A stretch of 64,000 nt of DNA from Anaerolineales bacterium. Lineage in GTDB: Bacteria; Chloroflexota; Anaerolineae; Aggregatilineales; J027. Made by a program: the position numbers and the translations under genes. The first letter of the stretch is position 1, and every line of letters starts with the position of its first letter. Below are positions 7,444 to 17,223 of this stretch, in pieces. A model generated the notes under the pieces. That model made no database searches and had not been told where the DNA came from. It saw only the letters and a program-made list of their open reading frames with translations. The stretch is from contig JACKCI010000002.1 in the NCBI GenBank assembly GCA_020634155.1, forward strand, positions 1 to 64,000. The letters run 5' to 3'.

Positions 7444-8125
7444 TAGCCTCATCTGGTTTGTATTTCCGGTGGCGTTGATTACGCTCATTGGCACCTTTCA
7501 AGCTTATGGACTTGTGAGTGCCTCGCACGAAGAGTATAAAGAGGCTCCCTTTGTCACCAGCCGCGCTGAATTGAGCGACATCAAAGCAGGCACCCTTATT
7601 TTGGTACAAGGCCAAGTTTCGTTTAACAACCCTGTTGATGAGACCGACACCCTTGACCCTGATATGCTGATTTATTGGGATATACCCACCAATGGCACCA
7701 AGCCAACTCCTGAGCAAACCAATAATAAAGTTTTTCCTGACATGCTTTTCACATTGAGCGACGGAGAGATTCAGTTGGAAACTGACCCAGAAGGGGTGGT
7801 GATTGAAGCTGAACCCTCTAAAGTTCGCAATGGCAACAATGACCGCGTCGGCTTTCGGCGGGGCGACACGGGTATGATTTCTGGTGAGGTGGCTTTTAAT
7901 GAAGCAGGCGAGCCGTATGTGGACAAGGTGACAGGCATCACAGGTGAGAGCCATGAGGAGTTCCTTGATCGCCTAGAGGAACCCATCGGCTATTTCCGCA
8001 CCGTGCAATCAATCGTGGCAGTTATTACAGTGCTGTCGGGGATATGGTTTGCGGTGGTGGCGGTACAGGCTTTTCGTAATCGCCCTCCCGCTGAGGAAGA
8101 AGAGCCTGAGACGGATATGCTCTAG
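7403..8125 (+). CDS. Two-helix membrane protein with extracytoplasmic beta domain, unknown
   Basis: The 240-residue product has membrane helices at about 15-37 and 200-222 and an acidic cytoplasmic tail. The segment between them (about 38-198) is beta-rich and starts SDIKAGTLILVQGQVSF, which recalls small OB-like barrels in membrane proteins, though I cannot assign a family. AGATAGATGG precedes the ATG, which lies 41 bases inside the upstream gene. This tight overlap suggests translational coupling within the three-gene membrane unit. Confidence 0.65.
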   Translation: METKNKRSLLATANSLIWFVFPVALITLIGTFQAYGLVSASHEEYKEAPFVTSRAELSDIKAGTLILVQGQVSFNNPVDETDTLDPDMLIYWDIPTNGTKPTPEQTNNKVFPDMLFTLSDGEIQLETDPEGVVIEAEPSKVRNGNNDRVGFRRGDTGMISGEVAFNEAGEPYVDKVTGITGESHEEFLDRLEEPIGYFRTVQSIVAVITVLSGIWFAVVAVQAFRNRPPAEEEEPETDML

Positions 8126-8229
8126 CTGTTCATTTGTGCCTCAATTAGGTCATAGGCGTAGATCAATCGTATAGCACTCGTTGTTGTATGTTAGCATACA
8201 ATAGACGAGGAGGCACAAACACACACATT

Positions 8230-9387
8230 ATGTATCCACAACCCGTTCCTTCACAGCAACAACATAAACAGCCAAAACTACAAACCTCGCAGCCGTCATG
8301 GATGCCGCTGCTCATGATAGGCGGTTTGGCATTTGGTGTGGCGCTGGTCTTGGCGGCCTTACTAGGATTAGCACTCTATGCGTTCAGCGGAAGCCAAGCG
8401 ACTATCCCATCAAGCGTAATGGTGGCAAGTATCCCGATTGGCGGTCAATCTGAAGATGATGCCGCCCAAACCCTATCCGCTAATCTGCCCCAAACGGTAC
8501 TCCTGACCGACTATGACCGTAGTTGGACGGTACCGCTGGCACAGCTGGGGCTGTGGGTCGATATTGAACGTACCTTGAGCTACGCCCAAGATGCGCCTGA
8601 AGGCACCAACTTGTTGGCGTGGTATGTGGTTGACCTCAACCAAACCCAGACGGGCTTGATTCAGATGATTGACCAAATCAACATTGCGGCTAAACCGGGA
8701 GAGGCAGGGCGCTCATTGGAGATTCCAGTCATGCTTGACCGCCTGCGCGTTGATGCACCGGGTGAATTAGCGGACGGGGTACTCGATTTGACCATGATTG
8801 AGACGCCTGCTCTCGAAACCATTGCGGGCACAGGCTACACTGGCCCGACTACCACCCATGTGGTTGAAACGGGCCAAGAACTGGGCTTGATTGCCAAGGA
8901 ATATGGGGTGTCGGTTGAGGATATTGCACAAGCTAACAACATCACCAACCCCGACTTGTTGTATGTAGGGCAGGAGTTGGTCATTCCCGCCGCTGGTGAA
9001 TATATCCCTGAAAATATCCCCGCTGCTCCTCTCGCTACTGGCAAGGCTATCGTGGTCTCAGTAGACCAACAGCGCATCTATGCCTATCAAGATGGTCAGA
9101 TGATTCATACACACTTGACCTCAACAGGCTTACCCGACACGCCGACGGTCTATGGAGATTACAAAATCTATGTCAAATATCAGGCAACGGACATGAGCGG
9201 CCCCGGCTACTATCTGCCCCAAGTGCCGTATACCATGTATTTCTATCAAGGCTATGCCATTCATGGCTCCTATTGGCATAACAGCTTTGGACGACCGATG
9301 AGTCACGGCTGCGTCAACCTGCCTGTTGAGGAGGCGGAGTGGTTCTTCGATTGGGCTGAGGTAGGGACATTGGTGCGGGTCATCTAA
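8230..9387 (+). CDS. L,D-transpeptidase (YkuD) with LysM domain
   Basis: After a short Gln/Pro-rich cytoplasmic tail there is one membrane helix, a beta-rich region that may be a YoaR-like/peptidoglycan-binding domain, a LysM repeat (THVVETGQELGLIAKEYG to LLYVGQELVIP) and a C-terminal YkuD domain. The catalytic motif is HGSYWHNSFGRPMSHGCVNL, with the Cys as nucleophile and both His residues in place. Such enzymes form 3-3 peptidoglycan cross-links or attach proteins to the wall. The start at 8230 is preferred: GAGGAGG lies upstream (rather far, 16 bases), while the ATG at 8188 precedes a -10-like TACAAT (8197-8202). Confidence 0.88.
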   Translation: MYPQPVPSQQQHKQPKLQTSQPSWMPLLMIGGLAFGVALVLAALLGLALYAFSGSQATIPSSVMVASIPIGGQSEDDAAQTLSANLPQTVLLTDYDRSWTVPLAQLGLWVDIERTLSYAQDAPEGTNLLAWYVVDLNQTQTGLIQMIDQINIAAKPGEAGRSLEIPVMLDRLRVDAPGELADGVLDLTMIETPALETIAGTGYTGPTTTHVVETGQELGLIAKEYGVSVEDIAQANNITNPDLLYVGQELVIPAAGEYIPENIPAAPLATGKAIVVSVDQQRIYAYQDGQMIHTHLTSTGLPDTPTVYGDYKIYVKYQATDMSGPGYYLPQVPYTMYFYQGYAIHGSYWHNSFGRPMSHGCVNLPVEEAEWFFDWAEVGTLVRVI

Positions 9388-9415
9388 AAAAGGGACGGGA
9401 ATGGCCCCGCCCCTT
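9386..9415 (-). terminator. Terminator between convergent genes
   Basis: A GC-rich hairpin with one mismatch joins 9390-9399 and 9406-9415. On the minus strand it is followed by six T, so it chiefly serves the aminotransferase gene. Confidence 0.6.
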
Positions 9416-9427
9416 ATAAATTGAGAG

Positions 9428-10723
9428 CTAGGATAGGACGACCAAGGCCTCGTGCATACGCCGTGCGGCGGCAGCAGTGCGTTCAGGTGGCAAGGCGTAG
9501 GAGAATCGCACCCAGTCCTTGCCTGCTGGGGAAAAGAAGACACCCGGTACAACGGCCAAGCCAAAATCTTCAGCTAACCGTGCGCCAAGGGCCTCACTAT
9601 CGGCATAACCTTGGGCTTGAATCCACTTCGCCATATTGATGAAGGCATAGTAGCCATCACCCATGATGAACTCATAGTTGTATTCTTCGAGATAGTCGCG
9701 CAAGCGGTGGCGGCTGGCATTGGTTGGCTCCACAATCGGCTTGCAGGCCTCACCATAGCCAATCTCATAGGCAGCAATAGCAACCGCTTGGCTGTAGAAG
9801 CTCGGAATGACGCCGTGGGAGGCATAGCTGGTGATGAACTTAATCACTTGGCTGTCAGCCACCAAGTGCGCCCCACGAATGTTGGAGCCGCCGAGTGATT
9901 TGGTCAAGCCATCAAGGAACATCAAGCGCTTGCGGTCTTCAGGTGAGAAAGCCTTGAGGACGACGTTAATATCATGGGGTTGGCCCTCAGTTACCCAATG
10001 ATAAATCCAGTCGAAGAGGACAAACTGCACGCCAAGATCAAGTGCTTTTTGAGCAAGAGCAATTTGCTCGGTAAGGGGCATGGTGCGTCCGGTGGGATTA
10101 TCAGGTGAGGTGATGACAATTCCCGCAGGTTCTTGGTTGTGCTGACGGGCAAAAGCAATCGCCTCGCTAATGCTTTCTGAGCTATAGGCCCAGCCTTGGT
10201 TGGGGTCACCGGGAGCGCGGAGGACATTGAGACCTGCGGCGTATGGCCCCCAGTTATAGCTAATCCAAGGCACGGCTGAGGTGATGAGAGCATCGCCTAC
10301 ACGCCCACGTCCGACATGAATCATGGCGCTGTAGACTTTCATCAAAATGTCGCGCCCGCCTTGCCCAGCGAGGACATTATCTGGCCCCCAGCCCGTCTCG
10401 GCCTCAAACTTCCAGTATTGCTCGGCGGTGGCACGACGAAAGCGCTCGTTGCCAGCTGGTGTATCGTAGCCTGTGCCGACTTCACGTTGAATCTGGTAGG
10501 CACGCTCTAGCAGTTCGGGCGGGACGCCAGTTAAACTCTGTCCGCCATCCCCTTGTGACGCATCATAAGTAGATGCCCCTGCCCCAGCTTTCTCAAGATA
10601 GGTCTTGAGTGCCCGCTTGACCACAAACATTTTTGAGGTAGGGATTGCTTGCATATGGCTAGGGTAGCCATTTACATCTAACAAATATTGATCGGAAACT
10701 GCATATTCAGGTTGTGTCCACAT
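9428..10723 (-). CDS. PLP-dependent aminotransferase, class I/II
   Basis: The fold-type I signature is clear: SPDNPTGR for the Asn that contacts the cofactor, FDWIYHW for the Asp-Tyr pair, and GLTKSLGGSNIRG with the Schiff-base lysine. The last part, WVRFSYALPPERT, carries the carboxylate-binding Arg. The substrate cannot be read from sequence. The start ATG 10723 lies seven bases after GGAG; the ATG at 10738 has no binding site. The length (431 aa) is normal for the family. The gene stands alone between a terminator and the 1074-residue gene, 80 bases away. Confidence 0.88.
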   Translation of the reverse strand: MWTQPEYAVSDQYLLDVNGYPSHMQAIPTSKMFVVKRALKTYLEKAGAGASTYDASQGDGGQSLTGVPPELLERAYQIQREVGTGYDTPAGNERFRRATAEQYWKFEAETGWGPDNVLAGQGGRDILMKVYSAMIHVGRGRVGDALITSAVPWISYNWGPYAAGLNVLRAPGDPNQGWAYSSESISEAIAFARQHNQEPAGIVITSPDNPTGRTMPLTEQIALAQKALDLGVQFVLFDWIYHWVTEGQPHDINVVLKAFSPEDRKRLMFLDGLTKSLGGSNIRGAHLVADSQVIKFITSYASHGVIPSFYSQAVAIAAYEIGYGEACKPIVEPTNASRHRLRDYLEEYNYEFIMGDGYYAFINMAKWIQAQGYADSEALGARLAEDFGLAVVPGVFFSPAGKDWVRFSYALPPERTAAAARRMHEALVVLS

Positions 10724-10802
10724 AAAACCACTCCACATGTATTCGTTTCATTGTAGAGTCGCTTGATAGGCTATCACAATGGGTACAATAACCAAATGCC
10801 GC

Positions 10803-13800
10803 CTAACGCTCATGCTTGCGAGCAAAGTAGCCACTAATCCAGCGCAGGGCTTCTAGCTCGTTATCGGGTAAGCGCTTGCCCGATTCGAGTTGTCTGCCCA
10901 AGCCCCTATCGGTCAAGATACGGTCGGTAGCACGGGCGGCCACAATCCGTAGTAATAAGGAGAGTTCTTGACTGTCTTGAGCCAAATCTGCTTGGATACG
11001 GCGCTGATTGTAAAGGTCAATGGTGGCCCACAAACTATCAATTTCTGAGCGGAGGGTATCAGATGAAAACACAGGCGGGTCATCTTCGGGAAAAGCCTCA
11101 AAGAGATTGTGAAGCAACTCACGTATCTCGAAGGTTTCGCGGTAGAACATGGTTGCCGAGCGTACCCCTAACACATGCGAGGCTTCCTCGCGCTCTAGGT
11201 TCAAATCCAGCACAAAGCTATCAGTAAAGCACAGGCCCAGCCACGAAAGAAATTCAATCGCGGTTTGGGGCGTTAGGTTGCGGGCTTCCTTCAAGATGCT
11301 ACGAACCGAGGTGCTTTTGCTACTGACGCGGGTAGGAGTCTTGTTGGCTCCCGTTTTCTTCAATGCGGGCGATTGCTGGGTGCCAAGGACATAGACCAAA
11401 TGGGTGATTTCATCAATGTTATTAGAGAGATTTTGGCGCTCGACTTCATTGACACCCCCGGCCATTGCATCTAGGTCACGGCGCAGGCGGTGCATAGGGG
11501 GGCGTTCTTTGGAATCTTGATAGGTGATGGCAAGGTCACGGAGCAAGGACTTGGCAAGGTGCAGCACTTCCGTTAATTGGAGGAAGTTACGCCCACCAGT
11601 AATGACCCGCACCAGACGGGTGGCTTTGAGTGCTTCCCCGACTTCCTCGTCAATTTGCTCGGCGAAATATTTGGGTAGTCCACGACTTTCATCGGGCGGC
11701 AAGAGACGCACATAGCGACGCAAGAGTTCCACTGTGGCGGGTCGTGTTTCAGCGACACGGTTGGTGAGAGTCTGCCAAATGTTGACCAATAACGGCGGCC
11801 CTTCTGCCCCCATCCGCGCTGCAATCATGACAAGCGCCTCCCCTATTTTTATCGCGCTGGGCATATTGAGGTGATCCACATGAAATTTGAGGAGACGTAG
11901 GGTGTTCTTGATAGTTGCAACCGGAATTACCCGATAGTCAGACACAATCATCTTGGTCAGTTCAAGGGCAACGGGTTCCATCTTGATTACCCAGTTTTGA
12001 TTTATCAGCGCGGCGCTATAGGCACGAGCGCGAATTTCTGGTCGGATGAGGCTCCCATCAAAAGCAGCGAGGGCAGCCAGTATCTGCTCTTGGGGAAATT
12101 TCGCCTTGAGAAAGACTTGCTCTAGAAGATCTGAAAATAGACTGAGGCGTTCCACCGTGAACAAGCTGTTTTGATAGAACTCCAGCAGCTTAATGCCTTC
12201 ACTGATATTCCCAATCAAGAAATAGAGTTGAGGTAATAGCACCAAGCTGGCGGGACTGAGCGGCTTGATGCGGTCTATCTGTGAGAACTCCTCCACCAAA
12301 TAACGAATGACATAGCCAAAGCGTTCTGCCAAGGGGGTATCAGGTAGGCGGATGAGGGCTTGTAGCTCACGCTCACTAATTAAGTCACCCCGTCGCAAAT
12401 AAAGGGCAATTTCAATCAGCCGCACCATAACCAACACTTGATATTCAGGGGGAATAGTCGCAACCGCACGGCTTATTACTTGGGCGGGCGGTTTAAGGTC
12501 AGGGTTAACTTCTGGCTGTAAGAACACAATTGCTTGCTGTAAGGGGACGGGTAGACGCTTTACAAAATTGATGTCGCTAATGAGGTCTTGGAAACTCCCC
12601 GCGGAGAGATGGTCGGCTGAGAATATAAAGACCGCTTGGGCGAGTTGAGATACGGCTGCGGCAATCGGTCGCACATAGGACATAACCGTCTCAGCGATTT
12701 TATCAATTTGTAGGATGGGGCGGACATTGCACATGCGGTATAGGAACTTGACCAGATCCGGTGCGTTTTTAGTGGCAATTAGCTTTTGAATGTGGGTGGT
12801 GGCGGCCAAGTGTAAAAGATTTTGCCAAGGGAGGGAATGCGAGTCCGGTACTTCTAGGAGCCAATGTTCAATGAGGTTGTAGACCTCAATGGCATGTTCT
12901 TGGGTAATCATCTCTCGTAATTGGAGCGAAATCCCCTCCGCGACATCTCGATGTCCAGCAGCAATGGCGGGGATAGTGTTGGTGGTCTTCCACTCATTGA
13001 GGGCAAGGCTGAAGGAGACCAGATGTTTGCTATAGACCACCCGTAGCTCATCAGTCAGGGTGGGGTCACTGCGGAGGATGTCTGCTACGGTTTCACGGTC
13101 AGCGGGCTGGCCTGCCTTTACAGCACTATCAACCTTGGCGCGTCGGGAAACCCAATGGAGGGCAGTAGCTAAGTTATCCTTACGAATAGCCCGCCAACTC
13201 GCCGTGCGGGCCAGACGCTCAGTGTGTTCTACGGCCTTCTCAGGGTCAAGCCGTAGCTGGGAGACGACAAAACGGGCGTAATCATGACGCTTGAGGTTGG
13301 CAGGTGTAAGGGCGTTGGCTTCCCAGTCAAAAACTACGTGATCAGATGGCGGTACCGTGCCATAGATAAATTTGATTTGGGCAGTGGATTGGTCGGGTTT
13401 AGTAACATGGGTGGCAAGGGTGATAATGCCGCGTGCAGGTGGCGGAAGGAGGCTTGTCACGCCTTCCACAAACTTGATGCGCTCATCAAGGGAAAGCGGC
13501 GCGTTGATAATGGCAATATTCCGCCCCTCAACAAGGGCTGTTAAAATACCATCAACCATTTTCATGTTGTCTTGGCAATAGAGTAATAGAGTCTCAATTG
13601 CCTCTAGTTGCTCTGTTTTGTCGAGGGGGTGCGGGTCATCCAATGAAAAGGGCGTTAAGTTATGGCGGGTCTCGCTAAAGAGGGGCATCGGGTTATGCGC
13701 CAACGCCATAAAGGGGTTGAGATTACCGCCAAGCTGCCGAATAAGCGCCATTTCCAAAGGAATATAAAGGAGTTGAGGATTGCCAGACTCATTAATTTGG

Positions 13801-14027
13801 GCAATGGTTAGAATATAGTCAACACTATCGCCCCGAAACAACCCCATTGAGGCAGGCATATTTTCTGAGACTACCGACGGTGGCTCTAACCGTCCAACGC
13901 GCAGAGCCTCGGTGACGTGTTCAGCGCGAATATCAGGGGTACGGGCAAGAATCGCGGGGCGTGCATCTGCCTGTCCTTGCAGCAAACCGAAGTAATAGCG
14001 TTGAAGTTGAAAATGATTGTCGCTCAC
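10803..14027 (-). CDS. Very large protein of unknown function (1074 aa)
   Basis: This GTG-started gene encodes a soluble protein with no signal peptide or membrane helix. The N-terminus (RYYFGLLQGQ, then AILARTPDI) faintly recalls the GAP1-N region of GTPase-associated proteins, which I could not confirm. From about residue 280 to the end the protein is almost entirely helical with many Leu-rich helix pairs, like a solenoid. A basic Ser/Thr-rich linker near residue 905 (KKTGANKTPTRVSSKS) separates a C-terminal helical domain. No Walker, kinase, nuclease or protease motif is visible. A weak AGGG precedes the GTG. It is divergent from the secreted propeller gene and monocistronic as far as can be seen. 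Confidence 0.8.
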   Translation of the reverse strand: MSDNHFQLQRYYFGLLQGQADARPAILARTPDIRAEHVTEALRVGRLEPPSVVSENMPASMGLFRGDSVDYILTIAQINESGNPQLLYIPLEMALIRQLGGNLNPFMALAHNPMPLFSETRHNLTPFSLDDPHPLDKTEQLEAIETLLLYCQDNMKMVDGILTALVEGRNIAIINAPLSLDERIKFVEGVTSLLPPPARGIITLATHVTKPDQSTAQIKFIYGTVPPSDHVVFDWEANALTPANLKRHDYARFVVSQLRLDPEKAVEHTERLARTASWRAIRKDNLATALHWVSRRAKVDSAVKAGQPADRETVADILRSDPTLTDELRVVYSKHLVSFSLALNEWKTTNTIPAIAAGHRDVAEGISLQLREMITQEHAIEVYNLIEHWLLEVPDSHSLPWQNLLHLAATTHIQKLIATKNAPDLVKFLYRMCNVRPILQIDKIAETVMSYVRPIAAAVSQLAQAVFIFSADHLSAGSFQDLISDINFVKRLPVPLQQAIVFLQPEVNPDLKPPAQVISRAVATIPPEYQVLVMVRLIEIALYLRRGDLISERELQALIRLPDTPLAERFGYVIRYLVEEFSQIDRIKPLSPASLVLLPQLYFLIGNISEGIKLLEFYQNSLFTVERLSLFSDLLEQVFLKAKFPQEQILAALAAFDGSLIRPEIRARAYSAALINQNWVIKMEPVALELTKMIVSDYRVIPVATIKNTLRLLKFHVDHLNMPSAIKIGEALVMIAARMGAEGPPLLVNIWQTLTNRVAETRPATVELLRRYVRLLPPDESRGLPKYFAEQIDEEVGEALKATRLVRVITGGRNFLQLTEVLHLAKSLLRDLAITYQDSKERPPMHRLRRDLDAMAGGVNEVERQNLSNNIDEITHLVYVLGTQQSPALKKTGANKTPTRVSSKSTSVRSILKEARNLTPQTAIEFLSWLGLCFTDSFVLDLNLEREEASHVLGVRSATMFYRETFEIRELLHNLFEAFPEDDPPVFSSDTLRSEIDSLWATIDLYNQRRIQADLAQDSQELSLLLRIVAARATDRILTDRGLGRQLESGKRLPDNELEALRWISGYFARKHER

Positions 14028-14164
14028 AATGCCCTGCCAATTTACGTTTTTAACATTATAACGCGAAGCCGTCGTCTGCTCTACGGTTACTGCGCGTCTC
14101 GTCGCCCATCACTTTAGGGCATTGCAAAAAACGCTACAATAACGAAAAACGAGGTGATGTTCCT

Positions 14165-16030
14165 ATGCGTTGGTTTCTCAGTCTGTGTTTACTCGTCATG
14201 TGCCTAGCGCCATTTACCACTATCATGGCCCAAAGCAATTTCATTCGCTACGAAAACCCTGATTTGGGTATCGCTTTGCAGGTACCCAGTACGTGGACGG
14301 TACGCACTGAAACCAACCGTCTCACGGCGGGTTATGAATCGGACCTCAATCGTTTAGATAGCGGATTATTGCCCCAAAACTTGGTGCTGCTGATTCGGAT
14401 GGCGACGTATAACGACCTCGGCCTAGAGAATGTCTCACAATTGCCCCAAAAGGTCAGTGAGTTGGTACTACCGGGGGTAGCATCGGATACTCCCACCGCC
14501 ATTAACTATGGCAATATCACGGGCTATCAAACGGAATTTACCGTGACGCAAAGCGCCTTAACCACGCGGGTGGCGCTATTGGCTGGCACCGATGGGCGCG
14601 TGATGATTGTACGAGGGGTGGCTCCCCAACAAGGCTGGACACTAGATACTGCACCGTTGTTGGCACAAATTATGCCCTCCTTGGAGTTCACCGTTTCAAC
14701 GAGTATGGCAACGCCTCTTGATAGTGTGCCAGATGATGATGGTGGAGTCTTGTGGCATTACCAGACCCGCCAGACCAGTTCTCAACGTTCTATCACACTG
14801 GGCGGGATAGCCTATGATAGTACGGGGGTGCTGTATATTGCGGCGGGGGCGCGGGGCTTTATGGCGCTCAACCAAGCGACGGGTGAGTTTATCAACTTCC
14901 TTGGCCCTATTTTTGGGGATGACAACTTCACTGATGTTTCGCTCAGTCCTGACTTGAAACTCTATTTCTCCAATGCCACCTCCAACCCTGCCCGACGGAT
15001 CATGGTTATTGACCGTGCAGGGAACTATCAGGGGGCATGGGGCGTTGGTGGAAATGGTGCGGGTGAGTTTGCGGAGGGGATGCCTCGCACGATAGCGGTT
15101 TCTAAGGCAGGTGACGTTTGGACAGTCTCTGAGAGGCATACGGAAGGGGCAACAAACCGCATTTATCGTTTTGATAAAGATGGCAACCTGCTGGCGACCT
15201 TCGACATGGCGGAAATCTCGCCCGATTTGCACAACGTCCATCTTGATATTGACCGTGTGGCAGATCGTGTTTACGTGGTGGGAGAACAAGGCGGAATTGC
15301 GGTGCTTTCGTGGCAGGGGCAACAATTAGCCGTTGGTCTCGCCCAAGCTTTTCTCGATCAAGCCGAGCCGCTGGATATTAGCCTTGGCAGCAATGGCATG
15401 TTCATGATAGCTACCCGTCAAGAGGGCCTGATTGAGATGAACACAGCAGGGATTGTCATTGACCGCTTTGGCTACGCCTATGATACAGAGCGTGGGGGAG
15501 CCTTCCTGCCCGCTGAATATCTGGCTCCCAATGGTATTGTGATTGACAACAACCTAGTAGGCTATTTCGCCGAGACGCATCCCGACACGGGTTTTGTGCA
15601 GGTGCAAGCCATCACCTTTAGCGGACAGGGCAACCTTGCCATCGCCCAACGCTCACGCTCAGTGACGGAGGTGGAGGCTGCGACCCAAGGGCTGTCATCG
15701 GGTGGGGACATCAGCTATGGGAATGTGGTACATGGCATCTTGAGCAACACCGACCCACGCCATGATTATACCTTCAGCGCCACCGCAGGCGACCAGATTC
15801 AGGTCACACTCAAGGCAGGCCCAACGGCTAGTTTGGATACCCTGTTGGTTTTGTTTGATAACAACTTCAATCGTTTGGCGGATAACGACGATGTTGGCGT
15901 AGGGGTCGAGGATTTACGCGAGACAGATTCGCGCTTGGTCTTCACCTTTAGCCGCAACGGGAACTATATCATTCGGGTCTCACGCTTTGGTGGACAGGGC
16001 GAATATGAACTTATTCTAACTCGCCAGTAA
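14165..16030 (+). CDS. Secreted protein: PsbP/DcrB-like domain, beta-propeller and pre-peptidase C-terminal domain
   Basis: A cleavable signal peptide (LSLCLLVMCLAPFTTIMAQ) is followed by three regions. Residues about 23-185 resemble the PsbP/DcrB-like fold (NPDLGIALQVPSTWTV). Residues about 195-490 form an NHL/SMP-30-like propeller (GIAYDSTGVLYIAAGARG, RIMVIDRAGNYQGAWG, GDVWTVSERH). Residues about 510-621 are a pre-peptidase C-terminal domain (DYTFSATAGDQIQVTL, SLDTLLVLFD, GEYELILTRQ). No protease domain is present, so this is probably a ligand-binding or structural exoprotein. GAGGTGATG lies before the start. It stands divergent to the 1074-residue gene. Confidence 0.8.
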   Translation: MRWFLSLCLLVMCLAPFTTIMAQSNFIRYENPDLGIALQVPSTWTVRTETNRLTAGYESDLNRLDSGLLPQNLVLLIRMATYNDLGLENVSQLPQKVSELVLPGVASDTPTAINYGNITGYQTEFTVTQSALTTRVALLAGTDGRVMIVRGVAPQQGWTLDTAPLLAQIMPSLEFTVSTSMATPLDSVPDDDGGVLWHYQTRQTSSQRSITLGGIAYDSTGVLYIAAGARGFMALNQATGEFINFLGPIFGDDNFTDVSLSPDLKLYFSNATSNPARRIMVIDRAGNYQGAWGVGGNGAGEFAEGMPRTIAVSKAGDVWTVSERHTEGATNRIYRFDKDGNLLATFDMAEISPDLHNVHLDIDRVADRVYVVGEQGGIAVLSWQGQQLAVGLAQAFLDQAEPLDISLGSNGMFMIATRQEGLIEMNTAGIVIDRFGYAYDTERGGAFLPAEYLAPNGIVIDNNLVGYFAETHPDTGFVQVQAITFSGQGNLAIAQRSRSVTEVEAATQGLSSGGDISYGNVVHGILSNTDPRHDYTFSATAGDQIQVTLKAGPTASLDTLLVLFDNNFNRLADNDDVGVGVEDLRETDSRLVFTFSRNGNYIIRVSRFGGQGEYELILTRQ

Positions 16031-16128
16031 GGAGCATGTAGACGAGATTCATGAATTTTTCATAAACCGAGGGTGTGTCAGCTATAAAATTGGCGTATAC
16101 TTGAGAAAGTATAAAGGATGTGAACGTT

Positions 16129-16410
16129 ATGCGCCCTTATCCAAGTAAAGCTGACACCCTAACCTCTCAAAATATTGTAGATGCTTTTCGTTCTGCCTAT
16201 TCCTCGGCCACGGGTGAACAGCCGAGCGAGTGTCGGCATATGGGTGGACGCTGGTTTATGATTAACGGCTTTCAGCGTGACCGCGAGTGGCTGTTATTGG
16301 AAGTGGAGCGGCTACGCCAAGAAGCCCTTGCTAAAACACTCGAAAGTGCCGTAGAAGATAACTCGCGTAGCCGCATTTTTCGCATGATTCGCAAACTCTC
16401 GCGGCTCTAA
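16129..16410 (+). CDS. Small hypothetical protein (93 aa)
   Basis: The ATG at 16129 follows AAAGGA by about ten bases; the GTG at 16120 is too close to that site. The product is basic and helical in its second half (REWLLLEVERLRQEALAKTL), with a CRHMGGRWFMING segment in the middle. I see no membrane helix or known domain. It lies about 100 bases downstream of the secreted propeller gene and could have its own promoter. Function unknown. Confidence 0.6.
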   Translation: MRPYPSKADTLTSQNIVDAFRSAYSSATGEQPSECRHMGGRWFMINGFQRDREWLLLEVERLRQEALAKTLESAVEDNSRSRIFRMIRKLSRL

Positions 16411-16461
16411 TTACCCTCTGAGTAGCTCCACCCCACTACACCATCATTCACGCTTGTTGTA

Positions 16462-17223
16462 TTAGGCTGCTGCCCCCATTAGCGCTGCTGAGAATAGAGC
16501 AATACACACACAGAAGACCATAAAGAACAGCATGATAGGCGCTATTGCTGAGATGAAAGCTTCACCCCATCCAATGTTGTGGACGGCTTTCATGGCAATC
16601 GTGACCACATAGGCCACATACAGCAAAATAAAGAAGCCAATGCAAGTTCCGAGAATAGGGACTAGGTTGACGACTGAAGTGACCAACATCAAGGGTGCAT
16701 AGGCTGCTGCAAACGCATAGAAGCTTTTCTCAAAAACACCATTCCCGCCCAAGACCCGTGCCGTGATATGTGAAATACCCACCATAATCACCAGCATAAT
16801 CAGCGTAACTATGATTTGAAATGGCAAACAACAGATTGACGAGCCGAGAGAATAGCCTGCGGAGAAAGAGGGATTAAACATGACATTGTTTGATGTCGAG
16901 TTGTTGGCATAGAAAGAACTGTAATTGTAGTAGTTGCTGGAGCCGAGTATCGCAGTCCAAATTACTTGCCCGATAATGCCCAAGATTGCGCTGAATACTG
17001 AGACCCCCGCTATCCAGCTGAAGGCACGGTCAAGCGAGGCTTTGGGGTCACGGATGATTTTCTGAAAGGTTGCTACTGACGGCTGGGTGGTAGCCATCAT
17101 CCAGACTTCTGACCACGTGTAGTTAGTCTGGGGCATGAATCCCATGTCTGGGCCAAAAAGTTGTTGGTCGTAGGTTTCACCATCAAAGCTAAATGGGTCG
17201 CGGAAATCGTTCTTTTCTTTCAT
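16462..17223 (-). CDS. Yip1-family membrane protein
   Basis: The 253-residue protein has a hydrophilic N-terminus (about 55 residues) and five predicted membrane helices. The pattern, with WIAGVSVFSAILGIIG, the CCLPFQIIVTLIMLV helix and the AAAYAPLMLVTSVVNLVPILG segment, fits bacterial Yip1-domain proteins. Their role is not established; in eukaryotes Yip1 proteins act in membrane traffic. Its ATG overlaps the stop of the VOC gene (ATGA), so the two are translationally coupled. Confidence 0.75.
   Translation of the reverse strand: MKEKNDFRDPFSFDGETYDQQLFGPDMGFMPQTNYTWSEVWMMATTQPSVATFQKIIRDPKASLDRAFSWIAGVSVFSAILGIIGQVIWTAILGSSNYYNYSSFYANNSTSNNVMFNPSFSAGYSLGSSICCLPFQIIVTLIMLVIMVGISHITARVLGGNGVFEKSFYAFAAAYAPLMLVTSVVNLVPILGTCIGFFILLYVAYVVTIAMKAVHNIGWGEAFISAIAPIMLFFMVFCVCIALFSAALMGAAA

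Noticed and set aside
8188..8229. Upstream ATG for the L,D-transpeptidase
   Set aside because: No Shine-Dalgarno; it lies before a -10-like TACAAT and the added residues are not typical of the family.
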